Assembly (NCBI RefSeq): GCF_002269125.1 | Contig: NZ_NQKI01000010.1 | Location: 1-64,000 of the forward strand | DNA length: 64,000 bases | Source: Pseudomonas lundensis | GTDB lineage: Bacteria; Pseudomonadota; Gammaproteobacteria; Pseudomonadales; Pseudomonadaceae | Direction: 5' to 3' | Part shown: positions 43,914 through 56,674 of the stretch, one piece after another | Layout: every line of letters starts with the position of its first letter | How positions within the stretch are numbered: position 1 is the stretch's first letter | Position numbers and translations under genes: made by a program | The notes under the pieces: generated by a model | The model's input: only the letters and a program-made list of their open reading frames with translations | Told to the model about the DNA's origin: nothing | The model's database searches: none

Positions 43914-44276
43914 TCAGCTGTCAAAGGCGTTCCGTAGCCAGTTCATGTCGGGTGTTGAGCTGTCGATGGCAATGACGTCAAACCTGCAAGGGTAATTGGC
44001 CCATCGGGCTTCTTGCTGCAAAAAAGTTTGAGCGGCCAGGATCAGCTTTTGTCGCTTGCGTGCATCAATGCTGGCCAGCGCTCCACCCCATTGCGCATGT
44101 TGCCGGTAACGAACTTCGACGAATACTACTGTATCGCCGTCGAGCATGACCAGATCCAGCTCCCCGCGCCTGCACAGCCAGTTTTGTGCCAGCAAGCGTA
44201 ATCCGTGTTGCTCAAGGTGCCGCAATGCAAGGCGCTCGGCATTTTTGCCCGTTTGTTGGCGTGAGGGCTGGGGCAT
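43914..44276 (-). CDS. YraN/UPF0102-family nuclease-fold protein
   Basis: The 120-residue protein has the restriction-endonuclease-like core of UPF0102: GKNAERLALRHLEQHGLRLLAQNW, then RRGELDLVMLDGDTVVFVEVRYR with the D-x(n)-E-x-(K/R) pattern typical of Mg-dependent nucleases. Its cellular role is not known. The start codon overlaps the lpoA stop in a TGATG junction, so the two are coupled. Confidence 0.9.
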   Translation of the reverse strand: MPQPSRQQTGKNAERLALRHLEQHGLRLLAQNWLCRRGELDLVMLDGDTVVFVEVRYRQHAQWGGALASIDARKRQKLILAAQTFLQQEARWANYPCRFDVIAIDSSTPDMNWLRNAFDS

Positions 44277-46048
44277 CAGTTACGAGTATCTGGCAGATTC
44301 TGAACTTGGCCATTGACGAATTCAGCCCAAGGCAGCTGGCGTTCAATTCGTTGGCTCTGGCTCATGCTCAAGCTACCTGAAAGGCCGTCAATACGGCTGT
44401 CCGGTAATGCTTTCAACTGACCCAGGCTGGGTGTCAGGCGATAGGCATCAACACCCATTGCATACAGGCGTCCCAGGCTACCGCCTGCTTGCGGCCACTG
44501 GGTGGCTACTTGCTGGCGCAAAGGATTGGAAGGGGTTAGCAGCCATGGTGTCTCGCAAAAGCGGATGCCGTTCATGTCGTTGTACTGGTTCTGATCGCCA
44601 CTGGCGCTGAACACGTGGGACGTGGCGTATACAGGCAGGTCACCAGCATATTGGTAGTTGAGCGTGGGTTTGATCTGTTGTGCCTGTTGCGGCGTGGCGG
44701 CCAGAAAAATGAACTCCATGTCCTGACGTCGGGAAGGATCGCTCGAGTTGCCGCTTTTGCGCAGTTGCACTAGATCGGCCACTTGCTGGGCCAGCGCAAC
44801 CGGCTTGTCGATGTGCTCGACGCCAACGATGGTGCCGCCATTGGCTTCCCATTCTTGACGGAAGGCCTTGAGTACGCGGTTGCCCCACTCACCTTGCGGA
44901 ACCATGGCACCTGCGCGAGTCAGGCCGTCTGCCCGGGCGCGACGAGCAACCTCGCGGGCTTCATCTTCAGCGGCCAGTCCGAACTGGAACAGTTGGGGTG
45001 GTGTTTGAGAGGCTTCACTGTAGTTGAGTGCGAGGGTGGTAATGGGGAGTTGTGCGCGTGCACTCAGTTGTTTGACCAGCGGCTTCTCCAGTGGGCCAAC
45101 GACCAGTTGGACGCCGTCAGCCTGGGCTTTGCTGTAGAAACTGTCGAGTGAGCCGATGCGCGAGCTGTCGTAGAACAGAATTTCAGGCGGGTTTTGACCT
45201 GCTTGCTGAGCTTGATAGTGGGCGGCCACGAAACCATCGCGCAATGCCTTGCTCACCGAAGCCAGTTGTCCATCCTGAGGCAGCAGCAGAGCGATTTTGG
45301 TCAATGGTTGGTTGGCCAGCTCTTTAAGCTTGACCAGCGGGGTCGGCAATTGGATCGCAGCAGGGTGAGCCGGATTTTGGGCGCGCCATTGATCGATTGC
45401 GTTTTGCTGATCTGCTAGCGTGCCTGCGCTTTTAACTGCCAGTGCAAGTGACATCCAGCCGCCCAACACGTCGTCGCTTCGGTTTTGCAACTGATCCACC
45501 GGCAGTGCTGCCACCAGCGACCAAATCGCATCGTTGTTGCTGTTGGCGGCATCACCGGTCAGTAGCGGGCTCATTGCCGCGCGTTCGCGAGCGGCTGCCA
45601 GTGTCTGGCCGTCTGCTTCCAGTGCGCGCGCGTAGACAGTGTGGCTACGTACCTGCAAATCGGCAGGCATTTCATTAAGTCGCGCTACGCTTGGATGGCT
45701 TAGGGCTGTCAACGCTTCTTTGGTTTGATTGCGGCTCATGGCCAGCTCGGCTGACAGCGTGCTGGCAAATACTTGCTGGGCAGGTTTTAGCTGATCCAGC
45801 GGCACCTGTGCAAGGATCTGCTTGGCTCGATCAAAGTTATGCTGTTTATACGCTAGGTCAGCGGCAGAAAGTCTCAGCAAGGCAGCCTGTTCCGGATTTT
45901 GGCTTTGCGCTGCCTGCTGGAGCAACTGCTCAAGGCTGGCATCCGGCGTCCGGGGAAGTTCGCCGAGGCTGGAGGAGGGCGAGCTGGCGCAAGCTGTCAA
46001 CAGGGCAGCGAGGCAGAGGGCAGTGAACAGCCGCAGGCAAGCGATCAT
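44276..46048 (-). CDS. lpoA: Penicillin-binding protein activator lipoprotein LpoA
   Basis: This 590-residue outer-membrane lipoprotein has lipobox LTAC (Cys20). It has an N-terminal TPR-like helical domain (about 30-260) and a C-terminal periplasmic-binding-fold domain (KIALLLPQDGQLASVSKALRDGF, then ATPQQAQQIKPTLNYQYAGDLP). LpoA reaches through the wall to stimulate PBP1a. ATG 46048 is chosen because it gives the lipoprotein signal; AGGA lies 8 bases before it. It is divergent from rsmI. Confidence 0.93.
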   Translation of the reverse strand: MIACLRLFTALCLAALLTACASSPSSSLGELPRTPDASLEQLLQQAAQSQNPEQAALLRLSAADLAYKQHNFDRAKQILAQVPLDQLKPAQQVFASTLSAELAMSRNQTKEALTALSHPSVARLNEMPADLQVRSHTVYARALEADGQTLAAARERAAMSPLLTGDAANSNNDAIWSLVAALPVDQLQNRSDDVLGGWMSLALAVKSAGTLADQQNAIDQWRAQNPAHPAAIQLPTPLVKLKELANQPLTKIALLLPQDGQLASVSKALRDGFVAAHYQAQQAGQNPPEILFYDSSRIGSLDSFYSKAQADGVQLVVGPLEKPLVKQLSARAQLPITTLALNYSEASQTPPQLFQFGLAAEDEAREVARRARADGLTRAGAMVPQGEWGNRVLKAFRQEWEANGGTIVGVEHIDKPVALAQQVADLVQLRKSGNSSDPSRRQDMEFIFLAATPQQAQQIKPTLNYQYAGDLPVYATSHVFSASGDQNQYNDMNGIRFCETPWLLTPSNPLRQQVATQWPQAGGSLGRLYAMGVDAYRLTPSLGQLKALPDSRIDGLSGSLSMSQSQRIERQLPWAEFVNGQVQNLPDTRN

Positions 46049-46208
46049 GTAGTGTTCCTGATACTCGATCAAATAAGGTGGCGAAGTGTACCCAAGCACT
46101 GGCCGGGGTGCGATGTTACAGACCATAAAGCCTAAATTTAGATGACTTCAGGCGTCTGTGGCGGACAATCTTTTCTGTATATGTCTTTTACGTCATGCCT
46201 CAGGGGTG

Positions 46209-46236
46209 CTGCGAGTAAGGCTCTACGCGCTACAAT
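46209..46236 (+). promoter_or_regulatory. Candidate rsmI promoter
   Basis: CTGCGA (46209-46214), a 16-base spacer and TACAAT (46231-46236) lie 30 bases upstream of the rsmI start codon. The -35 match is poor. Confidence 0.35.
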
Positions 46237-46266
46237 GGCGCCTTTAACTCTTTTGAGGTGTGCGTT

Positions 46267-47139
46267 TTGACTGCTCCAGGTGCTGTGAATTCCGTTGTTG
46301 GCTCACTTTATGTGGTGGCCACGCCCATCGGTAACCTGGACGATATCAGTGCGCGTGCGCTTAAAGTATTGCGTGATGTCTCGCTTATTGCTGCGGAGGA
46401 CACGCGTCATTCGCTACGCCTGATGCAGCATTTCGGTATTTCCACGCCGTTGGGTGCGTGTCACGAACACAACGAGCGTGATGAAGGCAGTCGCTTCATT
46501 CAGCGGTTGTTGGCGGGCGAGGACGTCGCGTTGATCTCCGATGCCGGAACGCCGTTGATTTCTGACCCGGGCTATCACCTGGTTCGTCAAGCGCGAGCTG
46601 CTGGCATACCTGTCGTTCCCGTGCCGGGAGCCTGTGCTTTGATTGCGGCTTTATCGGCTGCCGGGCTGCCTTCTGATCGTTTTATCTTCGAAGGCTTCCT
46701 GCCTGCCAAGGCGGTTGGTCGTCGGACGCGGCTTGAGCTGCTGAAAGAAGAACCGCGTACTTTGATTTTTTATGAGGCGCCGCATCGCATTCTTGAGTGC
46801 CTGCAAGATATGGAGCTGGTGTTCGGTCCAGAGCGTCCGGCGTTGTTGGCCCGTGAGTTGACCAAGACTTTTGAGACACTCAAAGGCTTGCCATTGGCTG
46901 AGCTGCGAGAGTTCGTTGAAAGTGACAGCAATCAACAGCGCGGTGAGTGTGTCGTGCTGGTGGCCGGTTGGACTGCGCCAGAAAGCGAAGATGCAATCAG
47001 CAGTGAAGCCATGCGTATTCTCGATCTTTTACTCAAGGAAATGCCCCTTAAGCGTGCGGCGGCATTGGCAGCTGAAATTACCGGCGAGCGCAAGAACGTG
47101 CTTTATCAAGTGGCGCTTGAGAAGCAAAAAACCGATTGA
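46267..47139 (+). CDS. rsmI: 16S rRNA (cytidine1402-2'-O)-methyltransferase RsmI, TTG start
   Basis: The 290-residue SAM enzyme 2'-O-methylates C1402 in the decoding centre. It has the tetrapyrrole-methylase fold: GSLYVVATPIGNLDDISARAL at the N-terminus, LISDAGTPLISDPGY near 90-105 and VPVPGACALIAALSAAGLP near 115-135. The start is TTG at 46267 with GAGG 8 bases upstream, giving the family N-terminus; the earlier GTG at 46258 has no site. It is divergent from lpoA. Confidence 0.92.
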   Translation: MTAPGAVNSVVGSLYVVATPIGNLDDISARALKVLRDVSLIAAEDTRHSLRLMQHFGISTPLGACHEHNERDEGSRFIQRLLAGEDVALISDAGTPLISDPGYHLVRQARAAGIPVVPVPGACALIAALSAAGLPSDRFIFEGFLPAKAVGRRTRLELLKEEPRTLIFYEAPHRILECLQDMELVFGPERPALLARELTKTFETLKGLPLAELREFVESDSNQQRGECVVLVAGWTAPESEDAISSEAMRILDLLLKEMPLKRAAALAAEITGERKNVLYQVALEKQKTD

Positions 47140-47142
47140 ATA

Positions 47143-47176
47143 CCCCGCGTGTCTGGTAGCCCATAGCGGGTTTTTG
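47143..47176 (+). terminator. Weak terminator of rsmI
   Basis: CCCGC (47144-47148) and GCGGG (47166-47170) are followed by five T. The loop is long, so the call is uncertain. Confidence 0.5.
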
Positions 47177-47277
47177 CTGTTTTGCCGGTGCGTGCGTGGT
47201 TTTCGGATCGGCGGTTGAGGGTGTCATACGGCTATTAAAGCTTGTCCTATACGCTTTGTGCCGTTAATCTTCGCGGC

Positions 47278-47634
47278 GGAGAGTCGATTGGACAGTCGCT
47301 GCCCTCTATGAAAATTAGGGGGGGGAGGAAAGTCCGGGCTCCATAGGGCGAAGTGCCAGGTAATGCCTGGGAGGCGTGAGCCTACGGAAAGTGCCACAGA
47401 AAATAACCGCCTAAGCGCTTCGGCGCCGGTAAGGGTGAAAAGGTGCGGTAAGAGCGCACCGCACGTCTGGTAACAGTTCGTGGCTAGGTAAACCCCACTT
47501 GGAGCAAGACCAAATAGGGTTCCAAGGCGTGGCCCGCGCTGGAACCGGGTAGGTTGCTAAAGATGTCCAGTGATGGCCATCGTAGACGAATGACTGTTCA
47601 CGACAGAACCCGGCTTACAGATCGACTCTCCACC
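47278..47634 (+). ncRNA. rnpB: RNase P RNA (class A)
   Basis: The catalytic RNA of RNase P trims tRNA 5' ends. Universal landmarks are present: the P1 helix (GGAGAGTCGAT at the 5' end with ATCGACTCTCC at the 3' end), GAGGAAAGTCCGGGCT near 47325, the GTAAGGGTGAAAAGGTGCGG segment, and the conserved CACGACAGAACCCGGCTTAC near the 3' end. It is about 355 nt, the usual Pseudomonas size. A T-rich tail follows. It lies between rsmI and mraZ. Confidence 0.96.
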
Positions 47635-47884
47635 TTTTTCTTCTGCTTGCCCTGCAGGCAGCTAGCAATAATCAAGACGCGCTCTACCCCCTCGCAACAA
47701 ACACACGAAAATTTCACGAAGTAATGACAAAAAGTTCTTAGTCTTAACAAACTACTTTAAGTTTGAAGTCCAGGGCTTTGAGTTTATTGGCTATCAATCG
47801 TCAATTATTTCTTCGGCTTGCTTCTGTACGTCTAATTCCCCACCTAAATCTCAGTTCTGTAAGGGTTTTCCTTCGGGTCGCGCC

Positions 47885-47914
47885 TTGACGGTGTGGTGGG
47901 CGCATTCCTATAGT
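47885..47914 (+). promoter_or_regulatory. Probable sigma70 promoter of the dcw cluster (mraZ)
   Basis: TTGACG (47885-47890), an 18-base spacer and TATAGT (47909-47914) match the consensus well. The predicted start site falls at about 47921, beside the first AAGTGG repeat. Confidence 0.7.
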
Positions 47915-47920
47915 GTGCGC

Positions 47921-47946
47921 AAGTGGCGAAAAGTGGCATAAAGTGG
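47921..47946 (+). promoter_or_regulatory. MraZ box: three AAGTGG direct repeats at 10-bp spacing
   Basis: AAGTGG occurs at 47921, 47931 and 47941, one helical turn apart, directly after the -10 box and before the mraZ leader. MraZ is known to bind direct repeats of this kind (GTGG[G/T] separated by 5 bases) and repress its own operon. Confidence 0.75.
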
Positions 47947-47988
47947 GTTTTCTAGACGTAAAACGCTAATATTTGGAGAAACGCAGCC

Positions 47989-48444
47989 GTGTTTCGTGGA
48001 GCCAATGCAATCAGTCTCGATGCAAAGGGCCGTCTCGCAATGCCGAGCCGGTACCGTGACGAGTTGATTTCGCGGAGCTCCGGGCAGCTGATCGTGACCA
48101 TTGATGCGGTAGATCCCTGCTTATGTGTGTACCCGCTTGATGAGTGGGAGTTGATCGAAACGAAGCTGAGGGCACTGCCTTCATTGCGTGAAGAGAACCG
48201 CCGGCTACAACGTTTGCTGATTGGTAATGCCGTCGACCTTGAGCTCGATGGCAGTGGTCGTTTTCTGGTGCCGCCGCGCTTGCGTGAATATGCCAAGTTG
48301 GAAAAGCGCGCGATGTTGGTGGGCCAGCTGAACAAGTTTCAACTGTGGGACGAGGATGCCTGGGAAGCTGTTTCTGCCGCTGACCTTGCAGCTATTCAAC
48401 AACCGGGCGCGATGCCTGACGAACTGCGTGATTTAATTCTGTGA
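47989..48444 (+). CDS. mraZ: Transcriptional regulator MraZ
   Basis: The 151-residue protein has two AbrB-like SpoVT domains: [25 protein letters not shown] and [22 protein letters not shown]. Both carry the DxKGR/DGSGR motifs. It forms a DNA-binding ring and represses the dcw operon through the repeats upstream. It is the first gene of the cluster, and its stop overlaps the rsmH GTG start. Confidence 0.96.
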   Translation: MFRGANAISLDAKGRLAMPSRYRDELISRSSGQLIVTIDAVDPCLCVYPLDEWELIETKLRALPSLREENRRLQRLLIGNAVDLELDGSGRFLVPPRLREYAKLEKRAMLVGQLNKFQLWDEDAWEAVSAADLAAIQQPGAMPDELRDLIL

Positions 48445-49384
48445 CTATAGATAGCGGCTTCAACCACATCACCGTACTGCTCGACGAAGCCGTAGAGGCT
48501 CTCGCCGTACGTCCTGATGGATGCTATCTGGATGGCACCTTCGGTCGCGGCGGACATAGCCGTCTGATACTCCAGCATCTCGGTCCTCAGGGTCGCCTGC
48601 TCGGGTTTGATAAAGATCCACAAGCGATTGCCACAGGGCAAGCGCTGGCGGCCGAAGACGGCCGCTTTGTCATTGTGCAGCGCAGCTTTGCCGAAATGGG
48701 TGCTGAGGTTGCCGAGCGTGGGCTGGCCGGCAAAGTCAGCGGTGTCTTGCTGGACCTGGGCGTGTCATCGCCTCAGCTTGATGATCCGGAGCGTGGTTTC
48801 AGTTTCATGAACGACGGTCCGTTGGACATGCGCATGGACCCTTCCCAAGGTGTCAGCGCGGCTGAATTCGTCAACACTGCGTCCCGTGAAGAAATAGCCC
48901 GCGTCTTCAAAGAGTATGGTGAAGAGCGTCACGCATGGCGCATGGCAGGCGCAGTTGTGGATCGACGTGAAAGCAAGCCATTCGAGCGTACGGCTGACCT
49001 TGCAGAAGTCCTGAAGGTAGCCAACCCTGCGTGGGAAAAGGGCAAGAACCCGGCAACCCGTACGTTTCAGGGCTTGCGCATTCACGTCAATAACGAGTTG
49101 GGTGATCTGGAAGCGGGCCTTGAGGCGGCACTGGAGTCGCTGGAAATTGGCGGCCGTCTGGTCGTCATCAGTTTTCATTCCCTGGAAGACCGCATCGTCA
49201 AGCAGTTCATGCGCAAGCTGGTCAAGGGCGAGTCAGACAACCTTCCTCGCGACCTGCCTATTCAGCACGTTGCATTTGTTCCGAAAATCAAAATTCATGG
49301 CAAGGCACTGACTGCCTCCGATAAAGAGCTAAAAGCCAATCCGCGCTCGCGCAGCGCTGTCATGCGCGTTGCGGAGAAGCTTCG

Positions 49385-49388
<4 letters not shown>
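48441..49388 (+). CDS. rsmH: 16S rRNA (cytosine1402-N4)-methyltransferase RsmH
   Basis: The 315-residue SAM-dependent enzyme modifies C1402 with RsmI acting on the same base. The SAM loop is [13 protein letters not shown] near residues 33-45. [18 protein letters not shown] near 98-115 is the family signature. GTG start at 48441 overlaps the mraZ stop (GTGA). FtsL starts inside its stop codon. It is often called MraW. Confidence 0.96.
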
Positions 49389-51416
<2,028 letters not shown>

Positions 51417-51417
<1 letters not shown>

Positions 51418-52880
51418 TGTCCTTGAGCCTGAACAAAATATTCCCCCACGCTGGTCACGATTTGCTGATCCGCGAGCTGACCCTTGATAGCCGGAACGTA
51501 CGCGCAGGCGACCTGTTCCTTGCTGTGCCAGGCGGCAAGCTCGATGGCCGCGAACACATCGCGGATGCCTTAAGCCGAGGCGCAGCTGCTGTGGCGTATG
51601 AAGTGGATGGCGCTTCAGTGCTACCAATCACCTCGGTGCCGCTGATTCCGGTCAAAGGTCTTGCTGCACAATTGTCAGATATCGCCGGGCGCTTTTATGG
51701 CGAGCCAAGCCATCACCTCAACCTGGTGGGCGTCACCGGTACCAACGGTAAAACCAGCGTTACTCAATTGGTGGCGCAGGCGCTGGATTTGTTGGGCCAG
51801 CATTGCGGAATCGTCGGTACATTGGGCACTGGCTTTTATGGCGCGCTGCAAAGCGGACGGCACACAACGCCCGATCCGATTGCCGTGCAGGCCATGCTGG
51901 CTGATCTGAAAAAAGCCGGTGCAAAAGCGGTAGCGATGGAAGTCTCCTCCCATGGTTTGCATCAGGGGCGGGTCAGTGCATTGGCATTTGATGTGGCAGT
52001 CCTGACTAATCTGTCGCGCGATCATCTTGACTACCACGGCACCATGCAAGCGTATGCGCAGGCAAAAGCCCAGCTGTTTGCATGGCCGAACCTGCGGTGC
52101 CGGGTACTGAATCTGGATGATGCATTTGGTCGTGAACTCGCCGCTGAAAAGCATGATTCCCGACTGATTAGCTATAGCCTCGAAGACAGCAGTGCTTCTT
52201 TGTATTGCTACGACGCTACGTTTGACGATGACGGCGTGCGTGCCACGGTGAAAACCGCTCAAGGTGAGCATTTACTGCGCAGTACGCTGCTCGGTCGCTT
52301 CAACCTGAGCAACGTGCTGGCCGCTATCGGTGCTTTGATGGGCCTGGATTATCCGCTGGATGAAATTCTTAACGTGCTGCCAAAACTGGAAGGTCCGGTA
52401 GGCCGTATGCAGCGTTTGGGCGGTGGTTCCAAGCCATTGGTCGTGGTTGATTACGCACATACCCCTGACGCGCTGGAAAAAGTTCTGCTGGCCCTGCGTC
52501 CTCACGCAAAAGGGCAGTTGCAGTGCCTGTTTGGCTGCGGCGGTGATCGCGATCGCGGCAAGCGGCCGCTGATGGCTGAGGTGGTAGAGCGTTTGGCTGA
52601 CACCGTTCTGGTCACCGACGATAACCCACGTACTGAAGACCCCGCGCAGATTTTCAATGACATCCGCGCCGGATTTGCCGATGAGGCCAACGTCACCTTC
52701 GTTGCCGGGCGTGCTGAAGCCATTGCGCAGATCATTGCTCAAGCCAGTGCTGATGACGTGATCGTGCTGGCGGGTAAAGGTCACGAGGACTATCAGGAAA
52801 TCAATGGCGAACGTCATGATTTCTCCGATCTTGTAGAAGCCGAAAATGCCTTGCTCGCTTGGGAGGCCGCCCATGCTTAA
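51417..52880 (+). CDS. murE: UDP-MurNAc-L-Ala-D-Glu:meso-DAP ligase MurE
   Basis: The 487-residue cytoplasmic ligase adds meso-diaminopimelate to the peptide stem. P-loop GVTGTNGKTSVTQ is near residues 105-117. The DAP-specific DNPRTEDP motif is near 402-409, which indicates DAP, not Lys, in the wall. The last 8 bases overlap murF. Confidence 0.97.
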
Positions 52881-54240
52881 GCCTCTATTGTTGAGCGAAG
52901 TCTGTGCGGCACTTAACGGTCGTCTGGTTGAGGCTGATGCGACCTTTAACGGTGTCAGCATTGACAGTCGTGCAATTACCAGAGGGCAGTTGTTTATTGC
53001 CTTAACGGGCCCACGTTTTGACGGGCATGACTACTTGAACGAAGTGGCGACCAAGGGCGCTGTAGCCGCACTGGTCGAGCGGGAAGTACCTGAGTCAGCC
53101 TTGCCCCAATTGATCGTTAGAGACACACGCGTCGCGTTGGGTCAATTGGGTGCGTTGAACCGTGCTGGCTACGACAAGCCGGTGGCAGCGATTACAGGTT
53201 CCAGCGGCAAAACCACGGTCAAGGAAATGCTCGCGTGCATCCTGCGCACGCGCGGGCCGGTGTTGGCAACCAAAGGTAATTTGAATAACGACCTCGGCGT
53301 TCCGCTTACCTTGATGGAGCTGGCGCCCGAGCACACAGCGGCAGTGATCGAACTGGGCGCATCGCGTCTGGGCGAAATCGCCTACACCGTCAGCTTGACC
53401 CGCCCCCACGTGGCCGTGCTTAACAATGCTGGCACAGCCCATGTCGGTGAATTTGGCGGCCCGGATAAAATTGTCGAAGCCAAAGGCGAAATCATCGAAG
53501 GGCTGGCGGCCGATGGCGTCGCGGTGCTCAATCTTGATGACAAGGCATTCGGCATCTGGAAGGCCCGTGCCGGTGAGCGCAAGGTTCTCACGTTCGCCTT
53601 GAGCAATGCTCAAGCGGATTTCCATGCCAGCCAATTGACCCGTGATGCGCGTGGTTGCCCAGGGTTTACTTTGCACAGCCCGGCGGGCGTGGAGCAGGTT
53701 CAGCTCAACCTGTTGGGCAGTCATAACGTAGCCAATGCCCTGGCCGCAGCGGCAGCCGCTTATGCGTTGGGCGTTTCACTGTTTGGCATCGTTTCCGGGT
53801 TAAACGCGGTGCAACCGGTCAAGGGGCGAGCAGTGGCTCAACTGACCCCTGCCGGACTACGAATTATTGATGACACTTACAACGCAAACCCCACCTCAAT
53901 GTGCGCTGCCGTTGATATACTCGCCGCCTTTTCCGGCCGCACCGTTCTGGTGCTCGGAGATATTGGCGAGCTGGGTGAGTGGGCGGAGCAAGGACATCGT
54001 GAAGTAGGCGCTTATGCCGCCGACAAGGTTTCAGCGCTCTATGCGGTGGGGCCAATGATGGCTCATGCCGTCGCTGCATTTGGACACCAGGCTCGTCACT
54101 TCGCCAATCAGGCTGACCTGATCAAGGCGCTTCGCGCTGAGCACGAAACAAACACCACTATTTTGATCAAGGGCTCGCGTAGCGCTGCGATGGAAAACGT
54201 CGTTGCGGCGCTGTGCGGTTCCAGCGGGGAGAAACATTAA
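52873..54240 (+). CDS. murF: UDP-MurNAc-tripeptide:D-Ala-D-Ala ligase MurF
   Basis: The 455-residue ligase adds D-Ala-D-Ala to complete the UDP-MurNAc-pentapeptide. The P-loop is [15 protein letters not shown] near residues 103-117. The [12 protein letters not shown] segment near 337 is typical of MurF. ATG 52873 overlaps the murE end. The stop codon shares one base with the mraY start. Confidence 0.96.
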   Translation: MLKPLLLSEVCAALNGRLVEADATFNGVSIDSRAITRGQLFIALTGPRFDGHDYLNEVATKGAVAALVEREVPESALPQLIVRDTRVALGQLGALNRAGYDKPVAAITGSSGKTTVKEMLACILRTRGPVLATKGNLNNDLGVPLTLMELAPEHTAAVIELGASRLGEIAYTVSLTRPHVAVLNNAGTAHVGEFGGPDKIVEAKGEIIEGLAADGVAVLNLDDKAFGIWKARAGERKVLTFALSNAQADFHASQLTRDARGCPGFTLHSPAGVEQVQLNLLGSHNVANALAAAAAAYALGVSLFGIVSGLNAVQPVKGRAVAQLTPAGLRIIDDTYNANPTSMCAAVDILAAFSGRTVLVLGDIGELGEWAEQGHREVGAYAADKVSALYAVGPMMAHAVAAFGHQARHFANQADLIKALRAEHETNTTILIKGSRSAAMENVVAALCGSSGEKH

Positions 54241-55322
54241 TGCTGCTGCTGCTAGCGGAGTATCTGCAACAGTTCTACAAGGGCTTCGCGGTCTTCCAGT
54301 ACTTGTCCCTGCGGGGAATTCTGGGCGTACTGACCGCGCTGTCTCTGTCACTGTGCCTTGGGCCGTGGATGATCCGCACCCTGCAAAACCGCCAAATCGG
54401 CCAATCTGTGCGTAACGACGGGCCGCAATCGCATTTGTCGAAATCCGGCACCCCGACCATGGGCGGTGCGTTGATTCTGTCCGCCATCACCATCAGCACC
54501 TTGCTGTGGGCAGACCTGAGCAACCGTTACGTGTGGGTCGTGATGTTGGTCACCCTGCTGTTCGGGGCCATTGGCTGGGTCGACGACTACCGCAAGGTGA
54601 TCGAGAAAAACTCCCGCGGCCTTCCGAGCCGCTGGAAGTACTTCTGGCAATCGGTATTCGGTCTGGGTGCAGCGATCTTCCTGTATATGACGGCACCGAG
54701 CGCGGTCGAAACTACCCTGATCTTGCCGATCCTCAAAGATGCCAGCATTCCGCTGGGCATTGGCTTTGTGGTGCTGACGTATTTCGTGATCGTCGGCTCC
54801 AGCAACGCCGTCAACCTGACTGACGGCCTTGATGGCCTGGCAATCATGCCGACGGTGATGGTGGGCGGTGCACTGGGCATCTTCTGCTACCTGTCGGGTA
54901 ACGTGAAATTTGCCGATTACCTGTTGATCCCTTATGTGCCGGGGGCCGGTGAACTGATCGTATTCTGCGGCGCATTGATCGGCGCCGGTCTTGGGTTTCT
55001 GTGGTTCAACACGTACCCGGCCCAAGTCTTCATGGGCGACGTCGGCGCACTGGCGCTGGGTGCCGCACTGGGGACCATCGCCGTGATTGTGCGTCAGGAA
55101 ATCGTGCTCTTCATCATGGGCGGGGTGTTCGTGATGGAAACCCTGTCCGTGGTGATCCAGGTCGCGTCCTTCAAGTTGACCGGTAAACGTGTATTTCGCA
55201 TGGCGCCGATTCACCACCACTTTGAACTCAAAGGCTGGCCTGAGCCGCGCGTGATCGTCCGTTTCTGGATCATCACCGTGATTCTTGTGTTGATCGGCCT
55301 TGCCACATTGAAGCTGAGGTAG
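54240..55322 (+). CDS. mraY: Phospho-MurNAc-pentapeptide translocase MraY
   Basis: The 360-residue inner-membrane enzyme has ten helices and makes lipid I on undecaprenyl phosphate. Landmarks are [13 protein letters not shown] near residue 70, the catalytic-loop Asp pair in GWVDDYRK near 115, [10 protein letters not shown] near 195 and [14 protein letters not shown] near 325. The ATG overlaps the murF stop; 5 bases separate it from murD. Confidence 0.97.
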   Translation: MLLLLAEYLQQFYKGFAVFQYLSLRGILGVLTALSLSLCLGPWMIRTLQNRQIGQSVRNDGPQSHLSKSGTPTMGGALILSAITISTLLWADLSNRYVWVVMLVTLLFGAIGWVDDYRKVIEKNSRGLPSRWKYFWQSVFGLGAAIFLYMTAPSAVETTLILPILKDASIPLGIGFVVLTYFVIVGSSNAVNLTDGLDGLAIMPTVMVGGALGIFCYLSGNVKFADYLLIPYVPGAGELIVFCGALIGAGLGFLWFNTYPAQVFMGDVGALALGAALGTIAVIVRQEIVLFIMGGVFVMETLSVVIQVASFKLTGKRVFRMAPIHHHFELKGWPEPRVIVRFWIITVILVLIGLATLKLR

Positions 55323-55327
55323 AACCT

Positions 55328-56674
55328 GTGTCTCTGATCGCTTCTGACCACTTCCGCATTGTTGTCGGCCTCGGCAAGAGCGGCATGTCCCTGGTGCGCT
55401 TCCTGGCGCGTCAGGGCGTGTCATTTGCCGTTGCCGACACGCGGGAAAATCCACCGGAGCTGGCCACGTTGCGCCGTGACTACCCGCAAGTGGAAGTGCG
55501 TTGTGGCGAGTTGGATGTCGAGTTCCTGTGCCGGGCGGATGAGCTGTACGTCAGCCCCGGGCTGGCACTGGCCACCCCGGCATTGCAAGCAGCGGCTGCA
55601 CGGGGCGTGAAGTTGTCGGGCGACATCGACCTGTTCGCGCGTAACGCAAAAGCGCCCATCGTTGCAATCAGTGGCTCCAACGCCAAGAGCACGGTAACCA
55701 CGCTGGTTGGCGAAATGGCTGCAGCGGCAGGCAAGCGCGTGGCGGTCGGCGGCAACCTCGGCATGCCTGCACTCGACCTGCTCAGCGACGACGTTGAGTT
55801 GTACGTGATGGAACTGTCGAGCTTCCAGCTTGAAACGACCCATCAGTTGGGGGCTGAAGTGGCCACCGTGCTCAATGTCAGCGAAGACCATATGGACCGA
55901 TACAGCGGCTTGCCCGCGTATCACTTGGCCAAGCACCGGATCTTCCGGGGTGCTCGCCAAGTGGTGGTCAATCGTCAGGATGCGCTGACCCGCCCGTTGA
56001 TGAGTGACGGCCTGCCGTGCTGGACGTTCGGTCTGGGCGCGCCGGACTTCAAAGCGTTCGGTTTGCGTGAAGAAAACGGCGAAAAATACCTCGCGTTCGA
56101 ATTTCAAAACCTCATGCCTGTGCGTGAACTGAAAGTGCGCGGTGCGCACAATCAGGCAAACGCGCTTGCTGCTTTGGCACTGGGCCACGCAGTGGGGCTG
56201 CCGTTCGACGCGATGCTGTCGAGCTTGCGTAATTTCACCGGCCTTGAGCATCGCTGCCAGTGGGTACGCGAGCTTGAGGGCGTGAGTTACTACAACGATT
56301 CCAAGGCTACCAATGTCGGCGCTGCGTTGGCCGCTATCGATGGTCTGGGCATGGACATGGACGGCAAGCTCGTTCTGATCGCCGGGGGCGACGGCAAAGG
56401 TGCCGACTTTAGCGGTTTGCGTGACTCCGTGACCAAATACTGCCGTGCCGTGGTCCTGATCGGGCGTGATGCCAGCCTGATAGCCGATGCGCTGGGCGAT
56501 GCCATTCCCCAGGTGCGTGCCGCTTCGCTGGATGAGGCGATCGCCCAATCCCGCGCCCTGGCCCAATCCGGTGATGCTGTTTTGTTATCGCCAGCCTGCG
56601 CCAGTTTCGACATGTTCAAGAACTACGAAGAGCGCGGGCAGTTGTTCGCCCGCGCAGTGGGGGCCCTGGCATGA
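55328..56674 (+). CDS. murD: UDP-MurNAc-L-Ala:D-Glu ligase MurD, GTG start
   Basis: The 448-residue ligase adds D-Glu. The ATP loop reads SGSNAKSTVTTLV near residues 114-126, with Ala-Lys-Ser in place of the more common Gly-Lys-Thr but with Lys and a hydroxyl residue kept, a form I recall from Pseudomonas MurD. The HRCQWV segment and NDSKATN near 320 are family typical. GTG start at 55328; the end overlaps the ftsW start. Confidence 0.96.
   Translation: MSLIASDHFRIVVGLGKSGMSLVRFLARQGVSFAVADTRENPPELATLRRDYPQVEVRCGELDVEFLCRADELYVSPGLALATPALQAAAARGVKLSGDIDLFARNAKAPIVAISGSNAKSTVTTLVGEMAAAAGKRVAVGGNLGMPALDLLSDDVELYVMELSSFQLETTHQLGAEVATVLNVSEDHMDRYSGLPAYHLAKHRIFRGARQVVVNRQDALTRPLMSDGLPCWTFGLGAPDFKAFGLREENGEKYLAFEFQNLMPVRELKVRGAHNQANALAALALGHAVGLPFDAMLSSLRNFTGLEHRCQWVRELEGVSYYNDSKATNVGAALAAIDGLGMDMDGKLVLIAGGDGKGADFSGLRDSVTKYCRAVVLIGRDASLIADALGDAIPQVRAASLDEAIAQSRALAQSGDAVLLSPACASFDMFKNYEERGQLFARAVGALA

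Larger units (their letters stand above)
47635..47988. other. 354-bp gap between rnpB and mraZ
   Basis: No gene is seen. The first 245 bases are AT-rich and show no structure beyond the rnpB tail. The last 100 bases hold the dcw promoter (47885-47914) and three AAGTGG repeats (47921, 47931, 47941) that are probable MraZ boxes. Confidence 0.6.
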
